Shown: positions 29,123 through 37,337 of the stretch, piece after piece
Numbering within the stretch: the first letter of the stretch is position 1
How the letters are laid out: each line of letters starts with the position of its first letter
Source: Flavobacterium endophyticum
GTDB taxonomy: Bacteria > Bacteroidota > Bacteroidia > Flavobacteriales > Flavobacteriaceae
Assembly: GCF_003634455.1 (NCBI RefSeq)
Contig: NZ_RBLC01000001.1
Span: forward strand, 1,692,417 to 1,756,416
Reading direction: 5' to 3'
Length of the DNA stretch: 64,000 nucleotides
Translations under genes and position numbers: made by a program
Notes under the pieces: generated by a model
What the model saw: only the letters and a program-made list of their open reading frames with translations
Databases searched by the model: none
What the model was told of the DNA's origin: nothing

Positions 29123-29148
29123 CCCGCACCTGTTCGTTCCGGTGCGGG
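29123..29148 (-). other. Intercistronic hairpin
   Basis: CCCGCACC and GGTGCGGG form a perfect 8-bp GC-rich stem with a 10-nt loop between the T9SS protein gene and the lipoprotein gene. No T-run follows on the minus strand, so it looks like a processing or stability element for the lipoprotein part of the transcript. On the plus strand a T-run does follow, but no plus-strand gene ends here. Confidence 0.5.
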
Positions 29149-29170
29149 ATATGTTTTTTGGCGTTGTTGC

Positions 29171-30100
29171 CTATTTCTTGATAAACTTAAGCCTATCTAC
29201 CGTAGTGCCGTCAGTAATCGTAATCAGGTAGGTGCCATTTGCTAAAGACGCCACATCTGTGCGGGCCGCATACGGCATTGCCATTACTTTCTGACCTAAC
29301 ATCGTATATATCGTAACTGTTGTCTGTTCTGGTGCCAATGCCGGATTAAGCTCCAATACCAATTCTGATGCAGCAGGGTTTTGCAGTATCTTGGTAGCCG
29401 CGCCATTTTGGATATCTTTTGTGCCTAATGCCGTAGCATAAATGCCGATTTCGTCGATATTAATGTTCTGCACGTTTCTGCCGCCTGTCGTACCCGAACT
29501 GATTCTGTTTGACCATAGGCCGATGTAGATCTTTTTTCCAGCGAAGACCGAAATATCCTCAAGACTTTCCGCAAATTCTGTCAGGTCTTTAGGAAACGGA
29601 GTAGCACCCTGGCCCGCAACCATCTCATACGGGTAGTTTACTTGATTGCCATCGGCATCTACCGCCAGTGCTTGAAAATCGGATAGTTCAGGAACTTGTT
29701 TTTCTGGCGTGCTTACATAAATGTATACATACCTTCCCAACGAAACGTGGGTCGTTCTTTGTCTTCCGATATAGGCCGCAAGCGTTATCGTACCCGAAGC
29801 CGATGTCAGGTCGATTTCAGGAGAAATTACCCAGTCATTTTCGGTAGCAAAACCGGTTGCATTGCCAGAAGGCACGTTGCTGATAGAAAAACGAAGCACG
29901 CCCGATTCGCCATAGGCTAGCGATGTGCCGTTATAGTATATGTTTGGTCCCTGCATCCATTTATTTCCGTTGGCATTCAGGTCGTGAAAGGTCCAGCCCG
30001 CCATATCATCGGCAGAATCAAAGGAATTGACCCAGACCGGAAGTTGTCCATAAAATAGGTTTGAAAGCAATAAAGCTGCTACTAGTAATAGATTTTTCAT
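29171..30100 (-). CDS. Secreted protein with choice-of-anchor J-like domain and T9SS type A sorting domain
   Basis: The protein has 309 residues. The signal peptide ends near residue 19 (LLLSNLFYGQ). Residues about 22-215 form a jelly-roll domain of the choice-of-anchor J type: FDSADDMAGW, then ENDWVISPEIDL, then IYIGLWS. The last 75 residues are a type A sorting domain, with the motif LQNPAASELVLELN, then YTMLGQKVM and the end NGTYLITITDGTTVDRLKFIKK split across strands. It would be exported across the outer membrane. It sits between the TonB receptor and the lipoprotein, so it probably serves the same uptake system. Confidence 0.82.
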   Translation of the reverse strand: MKNLLLVAALLLSNLFYGQLPVWVNSFDSADDMAGWTFHDLNANGNKWMQGPNIYYNGTSLAYGESGVLRFSISNVPSGNATGFATENDWVISPEIDLTSASGTITLAAYIGRQRTTHVSLGRYVYIYVSTPEKQVPELSDFQALAVDADGNQVNYPYEMVAGQGATPFPKDLTEFAESLEDISVFAGKKIYIGLWSNRISSGTTGGRNVQNINIDEIGIYATALGTKDIQNGAATKILQNPAASELVLELNPALAPEQTTVTIYTMLGQKVMAMPYAARTDVASLANGTYLITITDGTTVDRLKFIKK

Positions 30101-30235
30101 TTTTTAATATTTTTTGTTGTGTTTCTCCGGCTGTGTTTCTTTTTGCTGTTTCATGCCTAGCGGAGTAAAGGCAGGGGACAGATTTATTTTTTGATGGGAG
30201 GTCTTGCGTATCGGGCTTATATCATAGGCATAGGT

Positions 30236-33200
30236 TTAAAAAGTTAGGCTGATGCTCATTCCGAAAGTTCTTCCGGTACGGGCACGGAAAATAATCTTGT
30301 CAATATCCTTATCATACTTGTCTGTTGCGCCAGGCAAGAGTCCTAAGCTTTCTCGTATCGTTCCGAACTCGCTCCCTACGCCTCGCGAAACCGTATAGGA
30401 ATTGAAATTGTTATAGTATTCCTTTACGCGGTCAAAAAGGTTTTTGGCATTGAATTTTATCTCCAAGTTTTTCTTCTTTAAAAACTTAAAGGCAATCTGT
30501 GCGTCTGCTACGGCATAAGGGCGCTGTATTTCCTCGGCATTATAGGCGTAGCCTACCGTGATGTATTGGTCGCCTTTGGCATTGTATAAAAAGCTGGCTC
30601 CCAAACGGTCTCCTTCATACACCATTCCCAAGTTATACGCATAAGGCGTCTGCCCATACAAAGGCCTGTCCACTTTATATGTCTCTCCCTTATTGGTCGT
30701 ATCATAGCGGTTTTTAAAAGCCGTAACTTGCGTTTCGTTATAGGTGAAATTCCCGCTGACAAAAAGATTTTCAAGAAAAGTGTTAGGATAAATAAAACCC
30801 AAGTTCTTTCTTACCTCTATCTCAAAGCCTTTTAGCCGTGCATTTTTTGAATTCCCGTTATAGAGGTACAGGTTTCCTTCGTTCGAAATATAGCCTTCGC
30901 GTTCAATCGGACGCTCGATATCTTTATAGTAGATCCCTGCCGAAAGGATTTCGCCCAGACCTGGAAACCACTCAAATTTAAAATCATAGTTGTTGATGAC
31001 CGATGAGGTCATTTCTGTATTGTAGATCATCGCATTGGCAACAGGATCAATATACGGCAGGCCCGTTCGTTCATTAAATTGTGGACGTATGACCGATTTG
31101 TTGTATGCCAGCCTTACGTTCATGCTGTTGATTGGGTTGTACGTAAAATTAACCGACGGCATAAACTGCCACACCTTATCCTTAATAGGTTCTTTTAGTA
31201 AATTTCTAGAGTCGTTCGGGTCTAGTTGCTGCGAAATCAGGTCATACTTAAAATACTCTGCCCTTGCGCCCCACACCAGACGAAACTTGTTTTTCCAGCG
31301 GTTGTCAAACATGATATAAGGGGCATGCTGTTTTACTTCTCCCTCATATTTGGAATCCTTATACAGCGGCAGAGTCTGCCAGCCGATGCCTCCTTGCACA
31401 TATTTTGAGCCGTCAAACCATTCGCTAAGCGGACCGACCATAAACAGGGAGTTCCTGTCGCTTGGCAGCACATCGGGCCTATTTTCGTCTACCCTCAAGA
31501 AAAACTTTTCTTGCTGGTTCGTATTGCTTTTCATCGTACCTGCATAACCCACTTTTATACCATTCTTAAACTCTCCCGCATCTAGGTTCCATTTGAAAGA
31601 AGCACCATAATTATAATCCGTTTCCATGCTCTCTATATAGGCTCTCGTAAAGTTATTTCCCGAGTTATAGATCTGGTGGTATTCCATGATCTCGCGGCCA
31701 ATAAAACTATAATACGTCAGGTTCTGTGTCAGGTCTTTCGTATCCGAAGCCACGCTGGTTCGGGCAGCAAACCAGTCCAGCTCTATATCGCCTAGCTTAT
31801 GGCTGCCTTCCAGCTTGTTCTGCAGCAAGGTCTGGTAGACCGGATAATTCACATTATCTGTATACGGCCTGTCTAATGAAGGGATGGTAGCCGGATCGTT
31901 GTTCGGGACTACGCCGTTATAAAAATAATCATAGGCCGCTTCTGCTGCTCCAGGCTGTCCGCTGCCTCCCGTATATTCATTCCAGCCGGTAATGGTGGTC
32001 AGCGTGTTGTCATACAGGTGCGTATACGAATTGCGAAACGACAGGCGGCTGTTGCCCAATTGTACCCCCGTATTAAACATCGCAGCCAGCGTCGAATTGT
32101 AGGTATACGACGCGCCTTTGTTTTTAAAGTCAAAGAAGCTTACGGGCGCTACGCCTGCTTCTTCCCAATTGCTTACGAAAGCGGCAGTATCTAGCCAGTT
32201 TCCTCTTCCGGTATGCTCTATATCTAGTTTGGTCTGCTCGTTTCGTAACGTAACGGCGGCGGCAAAACCCCATTTGTTGTTGTTTTTCATCTCAAAGCTT
32301 CGTCCCATAGCCAGCTGAAAGCTAGAGCCGGGATCGGCCTTTGAGTTGTAGGTGGTGAAATTATCGTTCGTAAAGCGTTTGGACTGTTCAAAAAACAGCG
32401 GATTGTCCCAACTGGTAGCGACCAGCCCTTTCGGAAAAGACCGCGTGCCGTCGTCGTACCCAAAATAATCCGCTTCGCCTCTTTGCCGCGATAAGAAATT
32501 TTTGAAAGTGGCCTCGGTATTGTACGAGGTGCCCCAGCTAAAAGAGAAAAAATCTTTTTCTGGAATATCTTTGGTGCGCACTTCTACATAGCCTCCTGCA
32601 AAGCTGGCATTCATGTCGGGAGTAGCGGTCTTGCTGACCACGACGCTCTCTACCATGGCAGTCGGAATAATATCAAACGAAAAGTTCTGGTTGTAGGCTT
32701 CCGTACTCGGCAGGTTGATGCCGTCCATGGCAGCGGTATTCCAGCGTTCTCCCATAGATCGAACGACTACATATTTGTTGTCTACTGTGGTAATTCCGGT
32801 AATTCTTTTTAATGTGGCCCCTACGTCGCTGTCGGGTGTTTTGGCAATCTGTTCGGCCGAAATACCGTCGCTCATCTGTGCGGCTCTCTTTTGCTGCATC
32901 AGCAGTCCTTGCGTAGAAGCAGCGTTATAGTCTACCGTGATGACTACTTCGTTCAATCCCATGGCATCGGATTTCAGGACTGCGTTAAGGTCTGTCACTT
33001 CGCCCGCTTTTACCTTCACTCCCGTGATGCGCTGCGTCTGGTATGAAATATAGCTTATCTCTAGATTGTGGATGCCTTCTTCTAGCGACAGCGAAAAACT
33101 TCCATTGTTGTCGGTCTGTACGCCTTGGGTTGTTCCTGCTACGGTGATGTTGGCTCCGGGAAGGGCAAGTCCGAAATCATCGACTACTTTTCCCTTTACC

Positions 33201-33517
33201 GTGCCGTTTTTTTTAGAAGCAGGAGCTGTTTTTGGCACAACGGCATAGTTGTTTCCGCTCTTTTTAAGCATAAAGTTGGTGCCGGAAAGGGAGGCTTCGA
33301 GGGCTTTTTCCCACGTTTGGTTTTTGGCGGCATAGGCAGGCACTTTTACGGCTCCTGTCTGCTTGTGGTCAAACGCAATGCTGATGTTGCTTAGTTTTTC
33401 GATACGCAGTATGCGCGATTCCAAAGTTTCTTCGGGAAAGGAGATGTCTTGCTGGGCATGTAAAGAGGGGGCAAAAAATAAGAGCACTAGTGCTGTAAAT
33501 AGGAACCAATTTTTCAT
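30236..33517 (-). CDS. TonB-dependent outer-membrane receptor with signalling (STN) domain
   Basis: The 1093-residue protein starts with a signal peptide (residues 1-22). An STN/FecA-type signalling domain lies at about 25-92 (LRIEKLSNISIAFDHKQ), a carboxypeptidase-regulatory-like beta domain at about 105-190 (GTVKGKVVDDFG, then GANITVAGTTQG), a TonB plug at about 195-330 (VVRSMGERWNTAAMDGINLP), and a 22-strand-type barrel to the terminal aromatic residue (MSISLTF). The STN domain indicates transmembrane signalling through the FecR protein encoded 27 nt upstream to the divergent ECF sigma factor. The substrate cannot be told from sequence. The neighbouring T9SS protein and lipoprotein suggest a polymeric or protein-bound ligand. 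Confidence 0.9.
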   Translation of the reverse strand: MKNWFLFTALVLLFFAPSLHAQQDISFPEETLESRILRIEKLSNISIAFDHKQTGAVKVPAYAAKNQTWEKALEASLSGTNFMLKKSGNNYAVVPKTAPASKKNGTVKGKVVDDFGLALPGANITVAGTTQGVQTDNNGSFSLSLEEGIHNLEISYISYQTQRITGVKVKAGEVTDLNAVLKSDAMGLNEVVITVDYNAASTQGLLMQQKRAAQMSDGISAEQIAKTPDSDVGATLKRITGITTVDNKYVVVRSMGERWNTAAMDGINLPSTEAYNQNFSFDIIPTAMVESVVVSKTATPDMNASFAGGYVEVRTKDIPEKDFFSFSWGTSYNTEATFKNFLSRQRGEADYFGYDDGTRSFPKGLVATSWDNPLFFEQSKRFTNDNFTTYNSKADPGSSFQLAMGRSFEMKNNNKWGFAAAVTLRNEQTKLDIEHTGRGNWLDTAAFVSNWEEAGVAPVSFFDFKNKGASYTYNSTLAAMFNTGVQLGNSRLSFRNSYTHLYDNTLTTITGWNEYTGGSGQPGAAEAAYDYFYNGVVPNNDPATIPSLDRPYTDNVNYPVYQTLLQNKLEGSHKLGDIELDWFAARTSVASDTKDLTQNLTYYSFIGREIMEYHQIYNSGNNFTRAYIESMETDYNYGASFKWNLDAGEFKNGIKVGYAGTMKSNTNQQEKFFLRVDENRPDVLPSDRNSLFMVGPLSEWFDGSKYVQGGIGWQTLPLYKDSKYEGEVKQHAPYIMFDNRWKNKFRLVWGARAEYFKYDLISQQLDPNDSRNLLKEPIKDKVWQFMPSVNFTYNPINSMNVRLAYNKSVIRPQFNERTGLPYIDPVANAMIYNTEMTSSVINNYDFKFEWFPGLGEILSAGIYYKDIERPIEREGYISNEGNLYLYNGNSKNARLKGFEIEVRKNLGFIYPNTFLENLFVSGNFTYNETQVTAFKNRYDTTNKGETYKVDRPLYGQTPYAYNLGMVYEGDRLGASFLYNAKGDQYITVGYAYNAEEIQRPYAVADAQIAFKFLKKKNLEIKFNAKNLFDRVKEYYNNFNSYTVSRGVGSEFGTIRESLGLLPGATDKYDKDIDKIIFRARTGRTFGMSISLTF

Positions 33518-33544
33518 AATGTTCGTGCGAGCTGTTCGCTGCGT

Positions 33545-34573
33545 TTATTTGTATAGGGTTACGGTGTTGTTTTTAATTGTATAGCGCACGCTGTAGATGT
33601 CTGAGATCACATCGAGCATCGTTGGCAGGGAGGTTTCTTTTTCAAAAGAGGCGCTGAAATTGATGTCTTGCAAGAGGCCCGGCTGCATCTTGATGTCGAT
33701 GTCAAAATGCTGTTCCATTCTAAGGAGCAGCTCGTCGGCATCAGAATGGTTGAGCGTCAGGTCGCCCGCTCGCCACGTCGCAATGTTTGAGGTTTCTATC
33801 TGGGATAGGCTGACAGCGTCTTTCTTTTTATCGATGATTGCTTTTTGTGATGGAAGGAGCGTGTGGATCTGGTTGTCTTTTCGCACTTCTACTTTTCCGG
33901 TGCGTACCGCCACGCTGCTTTTGTGCAGTTCGCCATAGGCCGTTACGCTGAAGGAGGTTCCTCTCACCACCACATCGGCCTCTTGCGTATGGATGATAAA
34001 GGGCTTGTGCGGATTCTTGGCTACTTCAAAAAAGACTTCGCCGTCTTCGAGCCAGATTTCTCTTTCCTTGCTGTTGAATTCGTCTTTTACAAAGGCGAGG
34101 GAAGTACTTCCGTTTAGCGTAATGATGGAGCCGTCGGGAAGGGTAAACTTTTTGACATCGCCTTTATCGGTCTGGTACCCCATCTTGTCCGAAAACAGAT
34201 AGCCTAAGCTCTGCACCGTATCATAGGTGTTGTATTGATAAGCGGTGGCAGAAGCCATCAGCAGGACTACAATAGCGGCAGCATACGGCAGCAGCTGGCG
34301 GAGCCTGAATACTTTTACTGGCTGACGTTCTGGCGCGGCAAATCCGTATTGGGCCGATATCGTTTCCCATACCTTTTCGATTCCTTTTTTGACTTGGCTT
34401 TCGGAGGCTTCAAATGAAGAGCCGGTCAGCTTTTCGGGATTCCAGTTTTTAATGATCTCGATTTCTTTTTCGGTGGCCTGCTTGGTATAGTATCTGTGGA
34501 AGTAATCGTGCAGCCACAAAAACCAGAGGAGCTTTTTTTTGTCTTGTTCTTCTTGATTCAGCTTCTTATTCAT
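33545..34573 (-). CDS. FecR-family anti-sigma factor
   Basis: The protein has 342 residues. The N-terminal cytoplasmic part (about 1-88) binds sigma. One membrane helix lies near 91-111 (LLPYAAAIVVLLMASATAYQY, written here as two runs LLPYAAAIVV and LLMASATAY). The periplasmic FecR domain (GDVKKFTLPDGSIITLNG, then VRGTSFSVTAYG) is followed by a C-terminal DUF4974/secretin-like domain (FSASFEKETSLPTML). It relays the signal from the STN domain of the receptor. It is the first gene of the minus-strand uptake operon and is divergent from the sigma gene, an unusual arrangement because the sigma gene normally precedes fecR on the same strand. Confidence 0.9.
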   Translation of the reverse strand: MNKKLNQEEQDKKKLLWFLWLHDYFHRYYTKQATEKEIEIIKNWNPEKLTGSSFEASESQVKKGIEKVWETISAQYGFAAPERQPVKVFRLRQLLPYAAAIVVLLMASATAYQYNTYDTVQSLGYLFSDKMGYQTDKGDVKKFTLPDGSIITLNGSTSLAFVKDEFNSKEREIWLEDGEVFFEVAKNPHKPFIIHTQEADVVVRGTSFSVTAYGELHKSSVAVRTGKVEVRKDNQIHTLLPSQKAIIDKKKDAVSLSQIETSNIATWRAGDLTLNHSDADELLLRMEQHFDIDIKMQPGLLQDINFSASFEKETSLPTMLDVISDIYSVRYTIKNNTVTLYK

Positions 34574-34697
34574 GTGTTTTGTTCTTCTCTATAGATAATC
34601 GTAAGCAGTGCCTCCGATTTCTTATCGAAACTCATTATGAAAACATTAAGAATGCGTTAAGCCTTTTTTTATAAAATCAAGGGGGTCTTTTTTGTGA

Positions 34698-34705
34698 TAC
34701 ATTTG
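34698..34705 (+). promoter_or_regulatory. Candidate -7 element (TACATTTG) of the sigma factor gene
   Basis: TACATTTG fits TAnnTTTG exactly and ends 50 nt before the ATG at 34755. No clear TTG -33 box is found at the standard distance, so the site may depend on another factor. Confidence 0.4.
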
Positions 34706-34754
34706 CGCTGTTCTTCTTATTCAGCGTCTACAAAACTGTAGAAAATTGGACCAA

Positions 34755-35384
34755 ATGAAAACTCCAGACCAAGTCCTTATCGAGAGGATTACGAATAAAG
34801 ACAACGCGGCCTTTTATGAATTTTATAATCGCTACGCCGCCTTGCTTTATAGATGGGCCTATAATCGGGTAGGCAGTGAAGAGATCACCGAAGAGATTAC
34901 TCAGGAATTCTGGGCGCAGTTTTGGCTGCATCCCCAGCAGATCAAAACGGATGCGTCGGGCAATGCGAAGAATTATCTGCTGCATTTTTTTACGTACCGC
35001 GTGCTGGATTACATCCGCGCGCATCTGAGCAAAAAGATAGTTTCCAATAGCGGGGATGATTTCGACCTGCTTTCGCGCACCTTGATCTATACGCATATTT
35101 CGGAAGAGATAGAGGAAAAGGAAATCTACACGCTTATTGACGAAATCATTGCTACGCTGCCCGACTTGACCCAAAAGGTGTTTAACCACCGGTGGAGGGA
35201 TGACCTGTCGACCGAAGAGACGGCCAAATTGCTGGATATTGACGAAAAGGCGGTCTACAATAGAATGTATGTGGCCATTGGCGCGATACGAGAAAAGGTG
35301 TCCTTGATGCTTCAGGAAGGGGATAACATGAACAAGATAAAAACGATCAATGCGCTTGCCATTTGGTATAGCTTGATGCGCTAG
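34755..35384 (+). CDS. ECF RNA polymerase sigma-70 factor (FecI-like)
   Basis: The protein has 209 residues from the ATG at 34755; an in-frame TTG three codons upstream is less likely. Region 2 is visible as AFYEFYNRYAALLYRWAYNR, then ITQEFWAQFWLHP. Region 4 is LPDLTQKVFNHRWRDDLS, then EETAKLLDIDEKAVYNRM. It lacks the extra domains of group 1-3 sigma factors. It is transcribed away from fecR and the TonB receptor. By the FecIRA model it would be released by FecR when the receptor binds its ligand and would switch on the minus-strand operon. Confidence 0.9.
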   Translation: MKTPDQVLIERITNKDNAAFYEFYNRYAALLYRWAYNRVGSEEITEEITQEFWAQFWLHPQQIKTDASGNAKNYLLHFFTYRVLDYIRAHLSKKIVSNSGDDFDLLSRTLIYTHISEEIEEKEIYTLIDEIIATLPDLTQKVFNHRWRDDLSTEETAKLLDIDEKAVYNRMYVAIGAIREKVSLMLQEGDNMNKIKTINALAIWYSLMR

Positions 35385-35407
35385 CAGAAAAACAGGAAAG
35401 GTGATAA

Positions 35408-35444
35408 AACAGACAATCCCGGCATTATGTCGGGATTGTTTGTT
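35408..35444. terminator. Bidirectional terminator between sigma gene and DUF6261 gene
   Basis: ACAATCCCG (35413-35421) pairs perfectly with CGGGATTGT (35431-35439), with A-rich and T-rich flanks. It lies between converging genes and can serve both. Confidence 0.8.
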
Positions 35445-35457
35445 GATTTATAGTTCG

Positions 35458-36192
35458 TTATATTCTCGGATCGGTACCCGCAGCCGTGCCTTTTCGGCGG
35501 GCGATCAGGTCAGAAAAATAGCTTCTTCCGGTGTTCAAGATCGTAAGCAGTTCTGCATAAAACGGCGTGTTTTTTCTTTTTGCCATCACTAGCACATATT
35601 CGGCCAGGTCTTTATAGGTTTCCAATATCTTTTTGCGGAGCGCCTTGGTATCAAAAACCTCGGTGGTGTTGATGTTGGTCGAACGGTTGCTGAACAGCGT
35701 CTTGAAGTTGGTATTCGCCATTTCCAGATTCATCAGGTGTTTTTCGAGTCCAAGCTTTGTGGCGGCCGCCGAAAACCGCGTGCTTCGTATTTCGGCGATA
35801 AAGTTGTCTAGTGCCAGGCTTTCGGCTTCAAAATTCATGTGTTCTACACGTTTATAGGTCCTGAGCAGGGTCATGAGGAGGTCGTAGGCTTTCTTTTCGT
35901 CTTCATCATCGGTGTGTCGGAACGTGCTGACCACAGTGCGTACCGTCGTCATCTTTCTGTCTCGGATGTAATCCAGATCCATCAGTTTTTTAGATTCGGC
36001 CCAGCTTTGGATCTGCATCAGTGCGCGGTCATAAATAGGGGATTGTTGCAGGAGGCTCTGGTAGAGGGCATTGAATTCGGCATCTTCTGTCGGTACCAGA
36101 GTAGAGTTCTTAAAGTCAGTCAGGAATCGGATGATAAATTGTCCGGATTCTACATACTGTAAATGACTTGTGTTTAATTTGTGAAGTTTCAT
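35458..36192 (-). CDS. DUF6261 family protein
   Basis: The 244-residue, mostly alpha-helical protein has no signal peptide or membrane segment. Its N-terminus (MKLHKLNTSHL, then EFNALYQSLLQQSPIYDRAL) and the following helical repeats match, as far as I can judge, the DUF6261 family found only in Bacteroidota. The function is unknown; the helical pattern resembles extended four-helix proteins. It borders the AT-rich accessory segment on its upstream side. Confidence 0.65.
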   Translation of the reverse strand: MKLHKLNTSHLQYVESGQFIIRFLTDFKNSTLVPTEDAEFNALYQSLLQQSPIYDRALMQIQSWAESKKLMDLDYIRDRKMTTVRTVVSTFRHTDDEDEKKAYDLLMTLLRTYKRVEHMNFEAESLALDNFIAEIRSTRFSAAATKLGLEKHLMNLEMANTNFKTLFSNRSTNINTTEVFDTKALRKKILETYKDLAEYVLVMAKRKNTPFYAELLTILNTGRSYFSDLIARRKGTAAGTDPRI

Positions 36193-36323
36193 GGCTATTA
36201 TGTTTAAATTGTTAATAATACCGCTATAACGTATATAAAAACAAAATATTTTATTTTAATGTTATTTTTTATAATAAAATATAACAAATAATGTTGTTTT
36301 ATATTAAAAATGATGGTTGATGG

Positions 36324-36738
36324 CTTCTTTCGGCTTAAAAAAAGCCGTCTAACATAGTTGACAGGCTAAAGTGAGGTCATTTTGAGGTGTCTAACACAGT
36401 TGACAGCTTCTTTCAGCTCGGGAGAAGCCGTCTAACAGAGTTGACAGGCTAAAGTGAGGTCGTTTTGAGGTGTCTAACACAGTTGACAGCTTCTTTCAGC
36501 TCGGGAGAAGCCGTCTAACACAGTTGACAGGCTAAAGTGAGGTCATTTTAAGGTGTCTAACACAGTTGACAGCTTCTTTCAACTCGGGAGAAGCCGTCTA
36601 ACACAGTTGACAGGCTAAAGTGAGGTCGTTTTAAGATGTCTAACACAGTTGACAGCTTCTTTCAACTCGGGAGAAGCCGTCTAACACAGTTGACAGGCTA
36701 AAGTGAGGTCATTTTGAGGTGTCCAACACAGTTGACAG
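36324..36738. repeat. Tandem array of five 83-bp units containing ten copies of an 18-bp motif
   Basis: Units start at 36324, 36407, 36490, 36573 and 36656, exactly 83 bp apart, and end abruptly at 36738. Each unit carries the motif GTCTAACACAGTTGACAG twice, at alternating spacings of 42 and 41 bp. Of the ten motif copies, seven are identical and three differ by one base. The two spacer types (24 and 23 bp) are also conserved, unlike CRISPR spacers. The 23-bp spacer can form a CTTCT/AGAAG hairpin, and AGCCGTC/GACaGGCT can pair around every first motif. The unit length is not a multiple of three and the motif contains stops, so it is non-coding. Confidence 0.95.
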
Positions 36739-36968
36739 CTATAGTAAATTTGTTTTTAGGGGGTCATCGCGTTGAGTCTTGGAATTGAAATTTCCTTAAA
36801 ACGATTCTGTAGTATATCGGAACGAATTAATGACAGAAGCTGACGGATATTCATTGTCCAAAATTTCCATTTTGTTTTGATGTATGTTTGGACTGAAATT
36901 TAAGATTACGACGCATAGCGGCGTAAATACCTTGAAGTGGTTAAGGGGTAAATATAGATTGGTTAATG

Positions 36969-37002
36969 AAAAGCCTGATATGAAAGTATTGGGCTTTTTT
37001 TT
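36969..37002 (+). terminator. Terminator-like hairpin upstream of the XRE gene
   Basis: AAGCCT and GGGCTT pair around a 15-nt loop and are followed by eight T residues on the plus strand. It would insulate the XRE operon from transcription through the repeat array. Confidence 0.5.
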
Positions 37003-37130
37003 GTTAATCGTATGTTGTTGTTAAGGAAGGTTGGTGGAATGTCAGCTATTGATTTGATCAGTTTTATTTTTATAAAAAAGCAGACTGGACTCCGTTGTTT
37101 TATAGTCATCATTTTCCAATTTTTGTTAGT

Positions 37131-37337
37131 ATGGATATAAAGCAAAAATTTGGGCTTAAGATAAAAGAACTTAGAAAACTAAGAGGACTGTCGCAAGAAA
37201 AGCTAGCTAATCTCGCGGAAATTGATAGAACCTATTTGCCAACTATTGAAAAGGGCGAAAGAAATGTTTCAATTGAGATTATTGAAAGGTTAGCTATTGC
37301 TCTTGGTGTTAAAATAAAAGACTTATTCGATGAATAG
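37131..37337 (+). CDS. XRE-family helix-turn-helix regulator
   Basis: The 68-residue protein is a single Cro/C1-type HTH domain: FGLKIKELRKLRGLSQEKLA, then IDRTYLPTIEKGERN, ending IALGVKIKDLFDE. The ATG at 37131 is chosen over an upstream in-frame start because it begins exactly at the domain. Its stop overlaps the next gene by 8 nt (ATGAATAG), so the two are translated together. Small XRE proteins in this position usually control restriction, defence or toxin genes. The base composition is clearly more AT-rich than that of the flanking core genes. Confidence 0.9.
   Translation: MDIKQKFGLKIKELRKLRGLSQEKLANLAEIDRTYLPTIEKGERNVSIEIIERLAIALGVKIKDLFDE

Larger units (their letters stand above)
36193..37130. 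other. Long non-coding region with tandem array and terminator
   Basis: No credible gene is seen in this 938-bp stretch. It starts with about 130 bp of extremely AT-rich DNA, holds the 83-bp tandem array (36324-36738), then about 220 bp of unassigned sequence and a plus-strand terminator-like hairpin (36969-37002). The XRE gene begins at its right end. Short open frames here have no family signal. Confidence 0.7.

Noticed and set aside
36324..36738. CRISPR-like appearance of the repeat array
   Set aside because: The 18-bp repeats are too short, the intervening 23- and 24-bp segments are themselves conserved between units, and no cas genes are near.
36739..36960. Possible transposase remnant after the repeat array
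   Set aside because: No frame longer than a few dozen codons and no recognisable transposase motif; only a vague resemblance, so not reported as a feature.
36963..37145. 60-codon minus-strand frame upstream of the XRE gene
   Set aside because: No family signal; it overlaps the terminator-like hairpin and the XRE start.
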